Source: UBA5314 sp964635975 (GTDB lineage: Bacteria > Bacillota > Syntrophomonadia > Syntrophomonadales > Syntrophomonadaceae). From it: a DNA stretch of 64,000 nucleotides. A program made the position numbers and the translations under genes. The notes below the pieces were generated by a model. The model saw only the letters and a list, made by a program, of their open reading frames with translations. It was not told the origin of the DNA and did no database searches. Below, piece after piece: positions 1-8,641 of this stretch (position 1 is the first letter of the stretch; each line of letters begins with the position of its first letter). The stretch spans positions 1-64,000 of the forward strand of contig CAZWPO010000005.1 of assembly GCA_964635975.1 (NCBI GenBank), read 5' to 3'.

Positions 1-135
1 TAAGGTGGCCTATTTTTACGCCAGCATCTGGTACATTTTTAGACTAGCATTAACACAGGGGTAATCGTTGAAATTTAGCAGGGGTGTGCATATTTTGCGA
101 GTAATCGTTGAAAGATTAAGGAAACGTTGAAATTT
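1..135. mobile_element. IS21-like element end (relic)
   Basis: Three copies of a CGTTGAAA core occur at about 66-73, 106-113 and 125-132, preceded by a stretch (1-45) with the TACGCC/GGTACATTTT layout that often lies between istB and the terminal repeats of IS21-family elements. Multiple short repeats at an end are typical of that family. No istA or istB is inside the window, so only the edge of an element, or a relic of one, is seen. The family assignment is inference from layout and memory. Confidence 0.4.
57..133. repeat. palindromic repeat, copy 1
   Basis: It contains GGGGTGTGC at 81-89 and AATCGTTGAAAGATT at 103-117. The same two motifs recur around 6505-6568 and 10856-10901. In this copy an IS3-type inverted repeat follows directly (149 onward), as it does in copy 2. 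It is either a terminal part of an IS21-like element or a small non-autonomous repeat. Confidence 0.5.
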
Positions 136-253
136 AATCTACACTCCCTAAAATATACCCCATAGAATGGACGGCAAAAAGTGTAGAGACCCGTCTTGTG
201 GACAGGAAAAAAGGTTTAATCTGCATGGAAGCAATTTTATGGGGAGATAAAAG

Positions 254-640
254 ATGAGTTGGAAGACATTCACGCCTGAAGAACTGGAGAAAATCAAACA
301 GAGTCCATATGTAAAAAGTGCTACGGCGCACATGATCCGTTTCACTTCGGTATTTAAAGAGGAGTTCTGGGAGCAAATAGGAAGAGGGAGGATGTTCACT
401 GATATTATTAGAAGCATGGGTTTTGACCCGGAGGTGCTTGGCGAATCCCGCATTAGTGGTATTACTCAGCATATTCGGGAACAGGCTGAAAGCGGGACAG
501 GATTTCGCGATGTAAGGCAAACAACATTGCTGAACGAAGGAATTCACAAGTCAATGCCACCGTCTAAAGTACTATTACATATGCAGCATGAAATTGCTTA
601 TCTGAAGCAGGAGATGGAATTTATAAAAAAATTATCTTAG
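254..640 (+). CDS. IS3-type OrfA, HTH protein
   Basis: The 128-aa product is the upstream, DNA-binding partner of an IS3-type transposase. It starts MSWKTFTPEELEK after a GGGGAGATAA Shine-Dalgarno region and shows the conserved 'GFDPEVLG' segment of this OrfA subgroup. A leucine/lysine-rich C-terminus (about residues 105-128) may form the coiled coil used for multimerisation. OrfB follows in the +1 frame with its own ATG at 663, so independent or coupled initiation is more likely than a -1 slip, although a run of seven A lies near the 3' end (625-631). The gene itself looks intact. Confidence 0.75.
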   Translation: MSWKTFTPEELEKIKQSPYVKSATAHMIRFTSVFKEEFWEQIGRGRMFTDIIRSMGFDPEVLGESRISGITQHIREQAESGTGFRDVRQTTLLNEGIHKSMPPSKVLLHMQHEIAYLKQEMEFIKKLS

Positions 641-662
641 CGGACAGGAAGGCAAGGCGGAA

Positions 663-1613
663 ATGCTGATCAAAGCCAGGGCAGACGTCAAGTTCAGAAT
701 CATCCAAGAAATGATATCCCGAGACAACAACCTGCTCAACATTTCATAGCTCTGCAATATTGCCGGAGTTTCCCGATCAGGCTGTTACCGTTGGCTTGAG
801 GCTGAAGATACTAGAACTGCTCGCGAGGAGCAAGACCAAAAGGACTTTGCGCTGATTTTGGAGGCATATAACCACCGAGGCTACGCTAAAGGCGCACGCG
901 GTATTCACATGCGGTTGCTACATCAAAATTCAGCCATTGTTATGAATATTAAGAAGATCAGGCGGTTAATGAATAAATACAACCTGAAATGCCCGATTCG
1001 CAAAGCAAATCCTTACCGCCGCATGGCGAAGGCGATGAGGACAAACAATGTGGTTTCCAATTTATTGAACCGCGAATTTCGCCAGCAGGGAGCCAGGGCG
1101 ATACTTCTGACCGATATTACTTACATTCCACGTAAAGACAGAAAATTTAGCTACCTTTCCATGATTGTAGACGCATTTACTAAACAGATACTTTCCTACG
1201 TGGCGAGCGATTCTCTGGAATTAGATTTTGTCTTGGAAACAGTGAACCGGCTAATTGAGAATCACGGTGTTTCTCTGAATGCGGAAACCATGATCCATTC
1301 AGATCAAGGCTGTCATTATACAAGCCATAAATTCATTGAAATAGTGAAAAACAACGAACTTCGGCAATCAATGTCCCGCAAGGCCAATTGCTGGGATAAC
1401 GCGCCTCGGGAAAGCCTATTTGGCCATATGAAGGATGAACTAGACCTCAGTATGTGCGAAACCCACGCACAGATTGCGGCCGTTATCGATGACTGGATTA
1501 ACTATTACAACAATGAACGCTACCAGTGGGATCTGGCGCGGCTTTCTCCTAATGAATATTACGAATACCTTCAATCCGGAATCTATCCTTTGGCTATCAA
1601 GCCGCCCAAGTAA
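663..1613 (+). pseudogene. IS3-type OrfB transposase, amber-interrupted
   Basis: This is the catalytic DDE integrase-core subunit. Reading from ATG 663, a TAG at 747-749 falls where relatives have the Trp of a 'NISWLC' segment, a single-base TGG to TAG change. The frame then continues unbroken to 1613. The catalytic residues are visible: Asp in 'LLTDITYIP', Asp in 'IHSDQGCHY' and Glu in 'NAPRESLFGH', followed by the usual 'NNERYQWDLARLSPNEYY' tail. Without suppression or re-initiation (the first in-frame ATG is at 858) the N-terminal HTH part is lost, so it is called a pseudogene. The rest is so well preserved that the lesion is probably recent. Confidence 0.75.
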
Positions 1614-1700
1614 ACCGTTAGCTTGTAAGGAATAGGTGTGTTGCAAATAACATGCCTGGCGTAAGCCATAAACAATTGAACAATTTAAAATGTCCTTGAC

Positions 1701-1970
1701 ATGGGGTACACTTCAGGAAACCGTATTACCGATGCTGTGGACGGTATTGCTTCGACCTCGAAAGAAAAGTACGAACGCAAAGCCACCATCATTGAAAACG
1801 CAACCGACATGACCACTCAGGAAAAGCTGAATGCCCTTGACAACAACTATGGCCGCCACAGGCAGGAAATATTTGAGGGCCTTGTCTTCACCGTCCTTTC
1901 CCTTGGGCTTCTGGCAATCGCAGTAAAAAATCCCACCGCAATCAAGCGTGTCCTGCGACTGGCGGTATAA
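1701..1970 (+). CDS. Hypothetical membrane protein, 5' end replaced by IS
   Basis: The 89-aa frame has a charged, helical N-terminal half and one predicted membrane segment near the C-terminus (about residues 62-80, 'GLVFTVLSLGLLAIAV'). The ATG at 1701 lies inside the IS3-type right inverted repeat, so the first codons come from the element and the native 5' part is missing. I do not recognise the family. A strong hairpin follows directly at 1981. The protein-like composition after about residue 8 argues for a genuine gene remnant, but expression is uncertain. Confidence 0.45.
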   Translation: MGYTSGNRITDAVDGIASTSKEKYERKATIIENATDMTTQEKLNALDNNYGRHRQEIFEGLVFTVLSLGLLAIAVKNPTAIKRVLRLAV

Positions 1971-1980
1971 AACACTCCCT

Positions 1981-2037
1981 ATATAAAAGCAAGAATCCTT
2001 TCCGCCTTAATGGCAGCAAGGATTCTTGCTTTTATAT
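1981..2037. terminator. Perfect 19-bp hairpin terminator
   Basis: The arms 1981-1999 and 2019-2037 are perfectly complementary over 19 bp around a 19-nt loop. The A-rich start and T-rich end make it usable from either strand. It closes the 1701-1970 frame and overlaps the end of the recombinase fossil on the minus strand. Confidence 0.75.
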
Positions 2038-2213
2038 GCATATCTTTGTATCGTAATCCGTATCCCGCCGTGGAAACACACTGCCAGCTTTCCTGTCGGG
2101 GTGGCCTCCATCTTTTCCATCACCTTGAGGGATAACCCATAATCGAAATCCGCAATTGTGCCATCTTCATCAATCGGCCGGATGAGCTCTCCGGCGCGGT
2201 ACCGAAGCAGTAG
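2007..2213 (-). pseudogene. Fossil of a serine recombinase C-terminus
   Basis: The minus strand reads about 68 codons to a TAA at 2007-2009, including 'RPIDEDGTIADFDYGLSLKV' and 'TPTGKLAVCFHGGIRITI'. This resembles the C-terminal 'DEDG..EFD...V......G.L.V.FLDG..I' tail of large serine recombinases from clostridial integrative elements. A TGA lies directly upstream and no start or catalytic domain is present. The assignment rests on pattern memory. Confidence 0.4.
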
Positions 2214-2593
2214 TCATAATTAGTATTTTTAGCGTTTCACAAACCATCTGCCAACATTGCTCCCGCTCATGCTGGCATTGCGTCCAAAGTAAAGATGTTT
2301 TTCCTTACCCATGATAATAATCTTATGATTTCCAGTTTATTTTCAAAGACGGTACGTCAATTAACGTCTAATATTTATAAATGACTAATCCGCAGGACTG
2401 GCTTTAATTCCGGCCCTGCGGTTTTTTGCTTTGAGCGAAAATGTACGACGTCCTTAAATTAGGAATTAGATGTGGAATGGTAAATGGGTGGGAGCTGTTG
2501 CTCAGAAACAGAGAGATATACTGGCAATGCGCCGCTTAAGAATCAATATAATTTTTGATAATACATCAGATACTTGCCGGCCATTTTCCTGTC
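2214..2593. other. Non-coding interval with little content
   Basis: Apart from the terminator at 2390-2427 no gene is apparent. A short minus-strand frame (MGKEKHLYFG..., about 2230-2312) is probably debris of the same lost element as the neighbouring recombinase fossil. Confidence 0.4.
2390..2427 (+). terminator. Rho-independent terminator
   Basis: A GC-rich stem (CCGCAGG with CCCTGCGG, extended by CTGGC/CCGG) is followed by TTTTTT at 2422-2427. No intact gene lies upstream, so it marks a gene removed by the mobile elements. Confidence 0.65.
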
Positions 2594-2615
2594 GTGTATA
2601 CTAATATCAATACAC
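2594..2615. promoter_or_regulatory. Candidate PadR operator
   Basis: GTGTAT-N10-ATACAC is an inverted repeat 34 bp before the padR start. PadR repressors commonly bind dyads of this kind at their own promoters, so autoregulation is plausible. Confidence 0.4.
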
Positions 2616-2648
2616 AATATTATAAACCGATATCGGGGAGCGATAATA

Positions 2649-2954
2649 ATGATTAAAAGCATGCTTTCAGGCTTCGTTCGTCTTCATATCCTGCATCATG
2701 CTTCCTTGGAATCTATTTATGGAGTAGAGATTATTGAGGAGTTAAAAAGACATGGTTACAGGGTAGGGCCGGGCACCGTATACCCGGTTTTGCACCAGAT
2801 GGAGGAGGACGGATTTTTAATAGCGGAAAAAGTTAATGTAGAAGGCAGAATTCGCATTTATTATCAAATCACTGAAAAGGGCCGTCAGGTCCTGAGCGCA
2901 AGTAAGAAGTGGCTGCGCGAATTGGTCGAAGAAGTTCTGGAAGAGGACAGTTAG
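2649..2954 (+). CDS. PadR-family transcriptional regulator
   Basis: The product (about 101 aa) is a winged-helix repressor. ATG 2649 is preferred over an upstream in-frame ATG at 2574 because GGGGAG sits 8 nt before it. The PadR signature is clear: 'YGVEIIEELKR', 'GTVYPVLHQMEEDGFL' and 'RIYYQITEKGRQVL', with a C-terminal helix for dimerisation. It stands first in a same-strand run with a small ORF, an MFS transporter and an ABC exporter, the usual place for a ligand-responsive repressor of drug or metabolite export. The inverted repeat at 2594-2615 may be its operator. Confidence 0.85.
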   Translation: MIKSMLSGFVRLHILHHASLESIYGVEIIEELKRHGYRVGPGTVYPVLHQMEEDGFLIAEKVNVEGRIRIYYQITEKGRQVLSASKKWLRELVEEVLEEDS

Positions 2955-2957
2955 AAC

Positions 2958-3143
2958 ATGAAGCGGGTCATTAATTTAGATAAGAGATTGAATGAATCTA
3001 AGTTTATGAATAACAGACTGGAAAGTGACGAAGCTGTTAAGCTATATTGCAATTGCCCTTATCCGGTAAGGGAAGCGGCAAATATTGAGGCTAAAGAAAA
3101 GCGCCTTCTATGGATGAAAATGGTAGTGGATTTATTACGCTAA
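2958..3143 (+). CDS. Small hypothetical protein
   Basis: The 61-aa frame starts 3 nt after the padR stop, with GAGG about 11 nt upstream of its ATG, so it may be translationally coupled. It is charged and ends in 'KEKRLLWMKMVVDLLR', an amphipathic helix. No family is recognised. The tight spacing argues for a real gene and the short length and weak Shine-Dalgarno site argue against it. Confidence 0.4.
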   Translation: MKRVINLDKRLNESKFMNNRLESDEAVKLYCNCPYPVREAANIEAKEKRLLWMKMVVDLLR

Positions 3144-3231
3144 AACGCATTCTTTTTCAGGAAAGAGGGGTATGCACGGTATATTTTCAACAAGTTGTTT
3201 AATTGGTGAAAATGTTAGAGAGGCGAGTATA

Positions 3232-4428
3232 ATGGGTTTCAGGGAGCGGCTTAAGGATTTTTTGGGCATAAACACGAGTATTATATCGATGCTGATTATG
3301 GTTATACTCATTGGCCTGGGAGAGAGGATGGCAGAAAGGTTCCTGCCTCTTTATCTGGTGGCGGTTGGTGGCACCGTGTTTGTCGTAGGATTCATGAACG
3401 CTATGCAGAATTTTCTAGGGGCCATATACTCCTTTCCCGGAGGATATCTGTCAGATAAATTGGGTTATAAAAGATCTCTTATGTTGTTCACGGTTATTGC
3501 TCTTTTCGGCTATGCGATCGTTATTATATTTCCATACTGGCAGGCAGTCATAATAGGTTGTATCTTTTTTATTGCCTGGTCGGCGATTTCCTTACCGGCG
3601 GTTATGAGCCTAGTAGCCAATGCAGTCAGCAAGGAAAAACGAACCATGGGAGTCACGCTGCACTCGCTGGTACGTCGTATTCCCATGGCCTTGGGGCCGG
3701 TGATAGGCGGAATATTAATTGGTTTATATGGTGAGGTTAAAGGCATCAAAATCGCCTTTTGTATCGCTTTTGTTGTGGGTGTTATCTCCTTGCTGGTAGA
3801 GTATTATTTTATTGAAGACAGCGAAGAGAAGAAAGAAGCTCATTTGCATGTCGGGCAGATTTTTTCTTCCTTTAATCCCGGACTGCGCAGTTTGCTTATA
3901 TCAGATATTTTGATCCGTTTTGCTGAGCAAATTCCCTATGCATTTGTAGTTTTATGGGTAGTGGAGGTTAATAAGATTTCGGCGGCCAAGTTCGGCATTC
4001 TGACCAGCATCGAAATGCTAACAGCGATACTCATATATATACCGGTGGCTTATGCTGCTGATAAATATACTAAAAAGCCTTTTGTCCTGATCACCTTTAT
4101 CTTTTTTACCATATTTCCTTTAATCCTTTACTTCTCTCGTACGTTCACAACCCTTATCTTTGCTTTCATTACAAGAGGCTTAAAAGAGTTTGGCGAACCC
4201 ACACGTAAGGCTTTGATTATGGACCTAGCTCCTGAACATTTGAAAGCAGCTACCTTTGGCACTTATTACTTGATTCGTGATGTTATTGTGTCTATTGCTG
4301 CGCTTAGCAGCGCTTACCTCTGGAGTATATCTCCAGGAACTAATTTTATGGTCGCATTTGCTTGTGGTCTGGTGGGGATGATCGCCTTTGCTATTTGGGG
4401 AAAAGACCTAAGTGCGGAAAACAAATAA
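3232..4428 (+). CDS. MFS transporter
   Basis: The roughly 398-aa protein has about 12 membrane segments. Motif A of the major facilitator superfamily is visible at about residues 70-81 (GGYLSDKLGYKR), and 'ITRGLKEFGEPTRKALIMDL' in the C-half is typical of uncharacterised clostridial MFS exporters. ATG 3232 is chosen over 3172 because GAGAGGCGAG lies 6 nt before it, whereas 3172 has its GAGGGG almost touching the start. It lies downstream of padR, so it is probably repressed by it. The substrate cannot be told from sequence; efflux of a small hydrophobic compound is inferred from the context. Confidence 0.8.
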   Translation: MGFRERLKDFLGINTSIISMLIMVILIGLGERMAERFLPLYLVAVGGTVFVVGFMNAMQNFLGAIYSFPGGYLSDKLGYKRSLMLFTVIALFGYAIVIIFPYWQAVIIGCIFFIAWSAISLPAVMSLVANAVSKEKRTMGVTLHSLVRRIPMALGPVIGGILIGLYGEVKGIKIAFCIAFVVGVISLLVEYYFIEDSEEKKEAHLHVGQIFSSFNPGLRSLLISDILIRFAEQIPYAFVVLWVVEVNKISAAKFGILTSIEMLTAILIYIPVAYAADKYTKKPFVLITFIFFTIFPLILYFSRTFTTLIFAFITRGLKEFGEPTRKALIMDLAPEHLKAATFGTYYLIRDVIVSIAALSSAYLWSISPGTNFMVAFACGLVGMIAFAIWGKDLSAENK

Positions 4429-4667
4429 GAAAGCCTTTTGCTCAGAACGCGGGAACGTAGACAAATAAACTTCGGGCGGGGAATTTATATTAAGGAGCAG
4501 TCATGTGACAGAGTTAGCGAGAGTCAGAAGCAATTCAGGAACCGGGAATAATATTAATAGGTTCTAGTTTGTGCAAGACTGCCTGAAATAGTTGATATGA
4601 TGTTCAATTCTATGTGCAATAGCACCCCTTAGATGTAAGATTACTAACGAAATGGAGATGAAAAATA

Positions 4668-5456
4668 TTGAAGACATTGGCAGTAATGAAAAGGGAACTC
4701 CAGGAGAACTTACGCAATTATAAAACGGTTTTTTTACTCACGTTTATCTTTGGTGCTATATTAATGGCTCTTTATACGGAAGTTGGCCCTACCGCAAATT
4801 CTAAGAGTGTGTTGGACCCCTTCTTCGAACTGTTTGCGGTCCTATGCCCAATGATAGGCATTCTTACTGCCATGGATGCCGTTGTGGGCGAAAAGGAGAA
4901 AGGTACGATGGAGCTTGTTCTTTCAAAACCATTACCCCGCCGTTCTTTACTATTAGGTAAATTCATGGCCTATGTAGTAATGATTGTGCCTTTGTTGGTT
5001 GCGGAATTGATTGCCGCTTATTTCTGGGCACAGGTTTCAGGTATATCCCAGTACCGTTGGCAGCTTCCCATGCCGCCTTTCAGCCAATGGATGACGCTGG
5101 TCGCCCTTGTCATCTGTGTGTCGCTGTTATTCTTAGCCATCACAACGCTGATCTCTATGTTTGCGCCGACTACGGCAACCACCGCTCTATGTGCATTAGT
5201 ATTTATGGCTCCTGCCCATCCGCTGGGAGGAGAATTCCTCAGACAAGTCGGGCTGCGATTGAACATTGACAGCTTTGCCGGATTGCCGATTATTATAAAA
5301 TTCTTTTTAAGTGTTTTTTCCAAATATCAAAAGTTCGCGCTCTCCTTCCCTAGTGATGCCAGGCTTACCTGTGTATCCCTGCTGATCATGACTTTTATGG
5401 TGCTACTGGTAGCCAGTATTATTTTCGAACGGCAAAACGTTGCCTTTAAGAATTAG
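4668..5456 (+). CDS. ABC-2 type exporter permease
   Basis: The 262-aa integral membrane protein has six predicted segments. It begins with TTG at 4668, placed 7 nt after GGAGATG; the N-terminus MKTLAVMKRELQENLRNYKT is the usual cytosolic entry helix of ABC-2 permeases. 'MDAVVGEKEKGTMELVLSKPLPRR' (about 64-90) is the conserved coupling-helix region of the NosY/GldF-like group. The ATPase gene follows after 11 nt with its Shine-Dalgarno site overlapping this stop, so the two make one exporter. The 240 bp separating it from the MFS gene contain no recognisable signal. Confidence 0.85.
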   Translation: MKTLAVMKRELQENLRNYKTVFLLTFIFGAILMALYTEVGPTANSKSVLDPFFELFAVLCPMIGILTAMDAVVGEKEKGTMELVLSKPLPRRSLLLGKFMAYVVMIVPLLVAELIAAYFWAQVSGISQYRWQLPMPPFSQWMTLVALVICVSLLFLAITTLISMFAPTTATTALCALVFMAPAHPLGGEFLRQVGLRLNIDSFAGLPIIIKFFLSVFSKYQKFALSFPSDARLTCVSLLIMTFMVLLVASIIFERQNVAFKN

Positions 5457-5467
5457 GAGGAAGCGCT

Positions 5468-6472
5468 ATGAATGAAATCGCAGTTGATGCTAAAGGATTA
5501 ACAAAATGGTACGGCGATTTAAAAGCAGTGGACAATGTTAGTTTTCAGGTTAAGAAGGGCAGTTCTTTCGGCTTGCTTGGACTAAACGGGGCAGGTAAAA
5601 CCACAACATTTAAGATGATGGTCAGTCTAATCCGTCCGGATAGCGGAACAGCTATAGTATCTGGATATGATGTAGTTAAAGATCCCATGATGGTACACTC
5701 ACATATAGGCTATGTAGCAGAAAACCCAGCTTTCTATACCAGGATGACCACATTGGAGACTCTACGTTATATATCCCGCCTGCTGGACGTCCCTATTAAC
5801 GACCAGAACCGGCGCATTGACTATGTGTTAGGACTCGTGGGGTTATTGAATAAAAAGAATGCTCTAGTTGGAGGTTATTCTAGAGGAATGCGGCATCGTT
5901 TAGGTCTCGCCCAGGCTTTACTTTCAGAGCCCCAGGTTCTTTTCTTGGATGAGCCTACCCTAGGGTTAGACCCACTTGGTGCTAAGAATATGAGGGAATT
6001 AATTCTGAGGTTGCGTAAAGAACGGGAAGTAACAGTGCTAATGTCATCCCATGTTTTACCGGAAGTCGAAGCGATTTGCGACATAGTAGGAATTTTTGAT
6101 CATGGCCATTTGGTAGCAATGGATACTATTGACCATTTACGCAGTACTGCAAGCGATAGTCTGAATATCGAGCTTACCCTGGCGGAAACCGATCCGCAGG
6201 TAGTTGAAGCTTTGCGAAGACTTCCTGGAATTAATCGTATAGAAGCAAATGGAGACCGGTTGTATATTAATGCCATTAAGAGTGAAGAACTACGGCCTCG
6301 TATCCTTCAGGAGGCATTAGCAAGTAATGCGAAAGTATTGTCCTTTGGTTTACAGGAGAGCAGTTTGGAAGACATCTTGTTACGACTAGTCAACAACGAT
6401 GTCATTGATGTGCCAGAAAGACGTTCGGGAGTGATTACATCATTTTTTCGTTTGACTCGAAAAAGGCGGTAG
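5468..6472 (+). CDS. ABC transporter ATPase (exporter type)
   Basis: The 334-aa protein energises the permease encoded just upstream. Walker A is GLNGAGKTT (about 38-46), the signature is 'YSRGMRHRLGLAQAL' (about 139), Walker B is 'VLFLDEPTLGLDP' (about 158), and the switch His is in 'MSSHVLPEVEAI'. The C-terminal 110 residues form the extra domain common to CcmA/NatA-like subunits of ABC-2 exporters. The start follows AGGAGG with 8-nt spacing. With the PadR and MFS genes this completes an export or resistance block that ends at an element relic. Confidence 0.88.
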   Translation: MNEIAVDAKGLTKWYGDLKAVDNVSFQVKKGSSFGLLGLNGAGKTTTFKMMVSLIRPDSGTAIVSGYDVVKDPMMVHSHIGYVAENPAFYTRMTTLETLRYISRLLDVPINDQNRRIDYVLGLVGLLNKKNALVGGYSRGMRHRLGLAQALLSEPQVLFLDEPTLGLDPLGAKNMRELILRLRKEREVTVLMSSHVLPEVEAICDIVGIFDHGHLVAMDTIDHLRSTASDSLNIELTLAETDPQVVEALRRLPGINRIEANGDRLYINAIKSEELRPRILQEALASNAKVLSFGLQESSLEDILLRLVNNDVIDVPERRSGVITSFFRLTRKRR

Positions 6473-6503
6473 TAAATTAACCGTGTTTGGAGAAATATTG
6501 TTT

Positions 6504-6592
6504 TGCACACCCCCTGACAAAAATGCACACCCCCACAATCAGATCGTTGAAAGATTGATTAGGGGTGTAAAATATACCCCATAGAATAGACA
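6504..6592. repeat. Palindromic repeat copy 2 with solo IS3-type end
   Basis: Two GCACACCCC units (6505-6513, 6525-6533), ATCGTTGAAAGATT (6543-6556) and AGGGGTGT (6561-6568) lead straight into TAAAATATACCCCATAGAAT (6568-6587), identical to the left end of the IS at 149-168. No matching transposase follows in this orientation, so it is a solo end left by deletion or recombination. The 17-mer AAAATGCACACCCCCAC at 6520-6536 recurs exactly at 10851-10867. Confidence 0.6.
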
Positions 6593-6605
6593 CTTAAAAT
6601 ATAAG

Positions 6606-7011
6606 GTGTTCCTAATTCCGAAGCTGGCAAATAACATGGGGCAAGCTGACGTCGCTGTCGAATTTGTCAAGTTTGACACAACTGACCCAGCAACGATGGA
6701 GGAATACAGGAAGATGGTGGCAATCATCAAACAGAGAAGCATTCCCGTTGTGAATCCCCGTAGGTTGAAGCCAGGAGAGATATGCCGAGCCGGTCTTGCC
6801 TTGTGCAGGCGACGGTGGGAACTGGGGTGTAGTTTGGCGCAAGCTACCACCACCCAAAGGCATGCTTCCATTATGGAGTCCGAGAAGCCGGAAATGGTGA
6901 CCCAAGGAAGACAATCCGACAAGATGTTAGAAACGCCTTTCAGGAGTATGACATCAGAACGATTTTGTGGACCGAACGTGATCGACATGTCTCCGAACTG
7001 ATTGCCTAGAA
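6606..7011 (+). pseudogene. Frameshifted remnant, thioredoxin-like N-part
   Basis: The first 50 codons read 'ADVAVEFVKFDTTDPATM' then 'YRKMVAIIKQRSIPVV', which resembles the beta-alpha-beta of small thioredoxin-like or redox proteins that continue 'LPVVVVNG'. After 'PVVN' the frame turns into unrelated Arg/Cys-rich sequence. Another frame reads about 25 protein-like residues ('FQEYDIRTILWTERDRHVSE') up to a TAG at about 7007. This looks like two decayed fragments joined by deletion. No function should be assumed. Confidence 0.3.
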
Positions 7012-7314
7012 AGAAGAGAATTCTGGGCAGTATATGCTTCCCGCTCTGTCATGCTGTTCTGCTGTATAGCTTAAAGAGCTGCCGCTTCCTGATTGTGGAT
7101 TTGGACTGCCATGCTCCGCCTCCACCAGATGCAGACACGTACCCAATCTGAACCCCCAATGGTTCGGATGGTACGTTTTTTATTGGTTTTATGCGGTTTT
7201 TGAGACCCTAGTTATTTTGGACAGAAAATTAAAACGTTTGAAAAAAGTTATATCGAAACGTAAAAAAACTCCGGAATTTGAACTCCTTAGTCCAAAACTG
7301 AGATCCATAGGAAT
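7012..7314. other. Degenerate intergenic DNA
   Basis: I see no gene, RNA or terminator here. It lies between a remnant gene and the 3' edge of a broken IS3-type transposase and may include that element's unrecognised right end. Confidence 0.4.
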
Positions 7315-8423
7315 CTAGTTTTTACGGTGATATTCGGGCTCATATTGCAAAGGTGTTTTGTATTGCAGCTTTTTATGCGGACGTTTTGTGTTATAGAAGA
7401 TGATATATTCAGCTACTGCCGCTTTGAACTCTTGCTCAGAGCGGTATTTTGTTCGATATAATTCCTCACGCTTCATGGTACCGAAATGAGATTCTATAAC
7501 AGAATTGTCATATGGAACAAAGGCTCTGGAAAAGGAGTGAGTTACATGTAAGACCCGTAAATAATCGCAGACTGCCTTTGATCTGTAATTCATTCCTCGG
7601 TCAGTGTGGAAAATGAGTCCAGCTCCTGGTTGGCGGGTTTCGTATGCAAGACGAAATGTCATTTCACAAGCAGGGTACTGTTGCGATGACTAATTTTGCA
7701 GGCGACAACCATTCTAGACACAGATATAATACGTCCGGTTTTTAGACTTAAAGTAGGTGACATCACTAACCCATACTTCATTTGGGGTTTTTACGTGAAA
7801 CTGCTGATTTACATGGTTTTTGTACTTCTGGGTTTCTTTATCATATAAATCTTTAGCATCTTGACGAATACTAATAAGCTTCATATCGCTCATCAATTCC
7901 GCACTATCTCCGGACTAACGTTTACACCTTGACCTCGGAGTACAGCTGTAATTTTTCCAGATCCGAAACGCTGGTGGCTTTCATCATAGATATCCTGTAT
8001 CTTGATCTTCAGTTCCTCCCGGCTTTTAGCATACCAAGTGTTGTCACGCTTATTGCGATAAAGGTGATTATAAAAAGTTCCGCGAGATACTCCTAAGGAA
8101 TCGCAGAGCACATGAACGCTATATTGCCCATGTAACCGGTCAAGTTCCGCTAGTTTTTCGTTAAGCGGGGAATGAACAGCAACAGTTTTTAGAATTTCAA
8201 TAATACATTCAAGTCGAGCAACCTTGTTCGTTAATATCAAGAAATTCTTTAGTGTGAACTCAATCGGTTCTGGACGTGGCTTTTGAGCATTATGGGCCTT
8301 CAACCAGCTGTAAAATGTGCTTTTAGGAATGCCGACTTCAGTAAATATTGTCCTTGCTGATTTATTGTTGGCTAAGTACCTTTCTATCATGGCTTGCTTT
8401 GCTTTTTCTGAGTATTTTGGCAT
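7315..8423 (-). pseudogene. IS3-family transposase, multiply broken
   Basis: A single-ORF IS3-type transposase reads from ATG 8423 (AGGAGA upstream) to 7315. An N-terminal HTH ('ARTIFTEVGIPKSTFYSWLK') is followed by the HTH_21/rve core, with Asp in 'VWVSDVTYF', Asp in 'IFHTDRGMNY' and Glu in 'SVIESHFGTMKREE'. Lesions are a frameshift at about 7893-7896 (after 'VSPEIV'), a deletion plus frameshift at about 7713 (after 'YYICV') and a compensating shift near 7662. The short piece between the last two reads 'RMVVACKISHRNSTLLVK' in another frame. It belongs to a different IS3 subgroup from the element at 149-1712. Its ends were not identified. Confidence 0.8.
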
Positions 8424-8641
8424 TATAATTTCTCCTATTGTAAAATGTAAAACCATTCTATATCAGGAGAAGCCAGTAAGAAGGCTGCCAATATAAGTTA
8501 ATAGATAGGTTTTAAGTCACAAATAACACAGAAGTCCTTTGTGGCAGATTATGGCCGGCAGATTATCAACCGAGGCTAAAAGGATAAGTATTGTTATATA
8601 GAGGACAACCATTCGGCTGATGGGAAGCATCTTTAAAATCG

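Larger units (their letters stand above)
149..1712 (+). mobile_element. IS3-type insertion sequence (defective)
   Basis: The left end carries TACCCCAT-N5-GGAC (156-172) and the right end carries the inverted version, GTCC-N5-ATGGGGTA (1693-1708), with the orfA and orfB genes between them. About 1.56 kb fits an IS3-group element. The exact outer tips and any target duplication cannot be fixed by eye. The element is probably immobile because orfB has an in-frame amber codon. A solo copy of the left end, identical over the 20 bases at 149-168, sits at 6568-6587. Confidence 0.65.

Noticed and set aside
6606..7001. A 131-codon gene after the solo IS end.
   Set aside because: Only the first third is protein-like. 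The remainder is frameshifted, so it is listed as a pseudogene.
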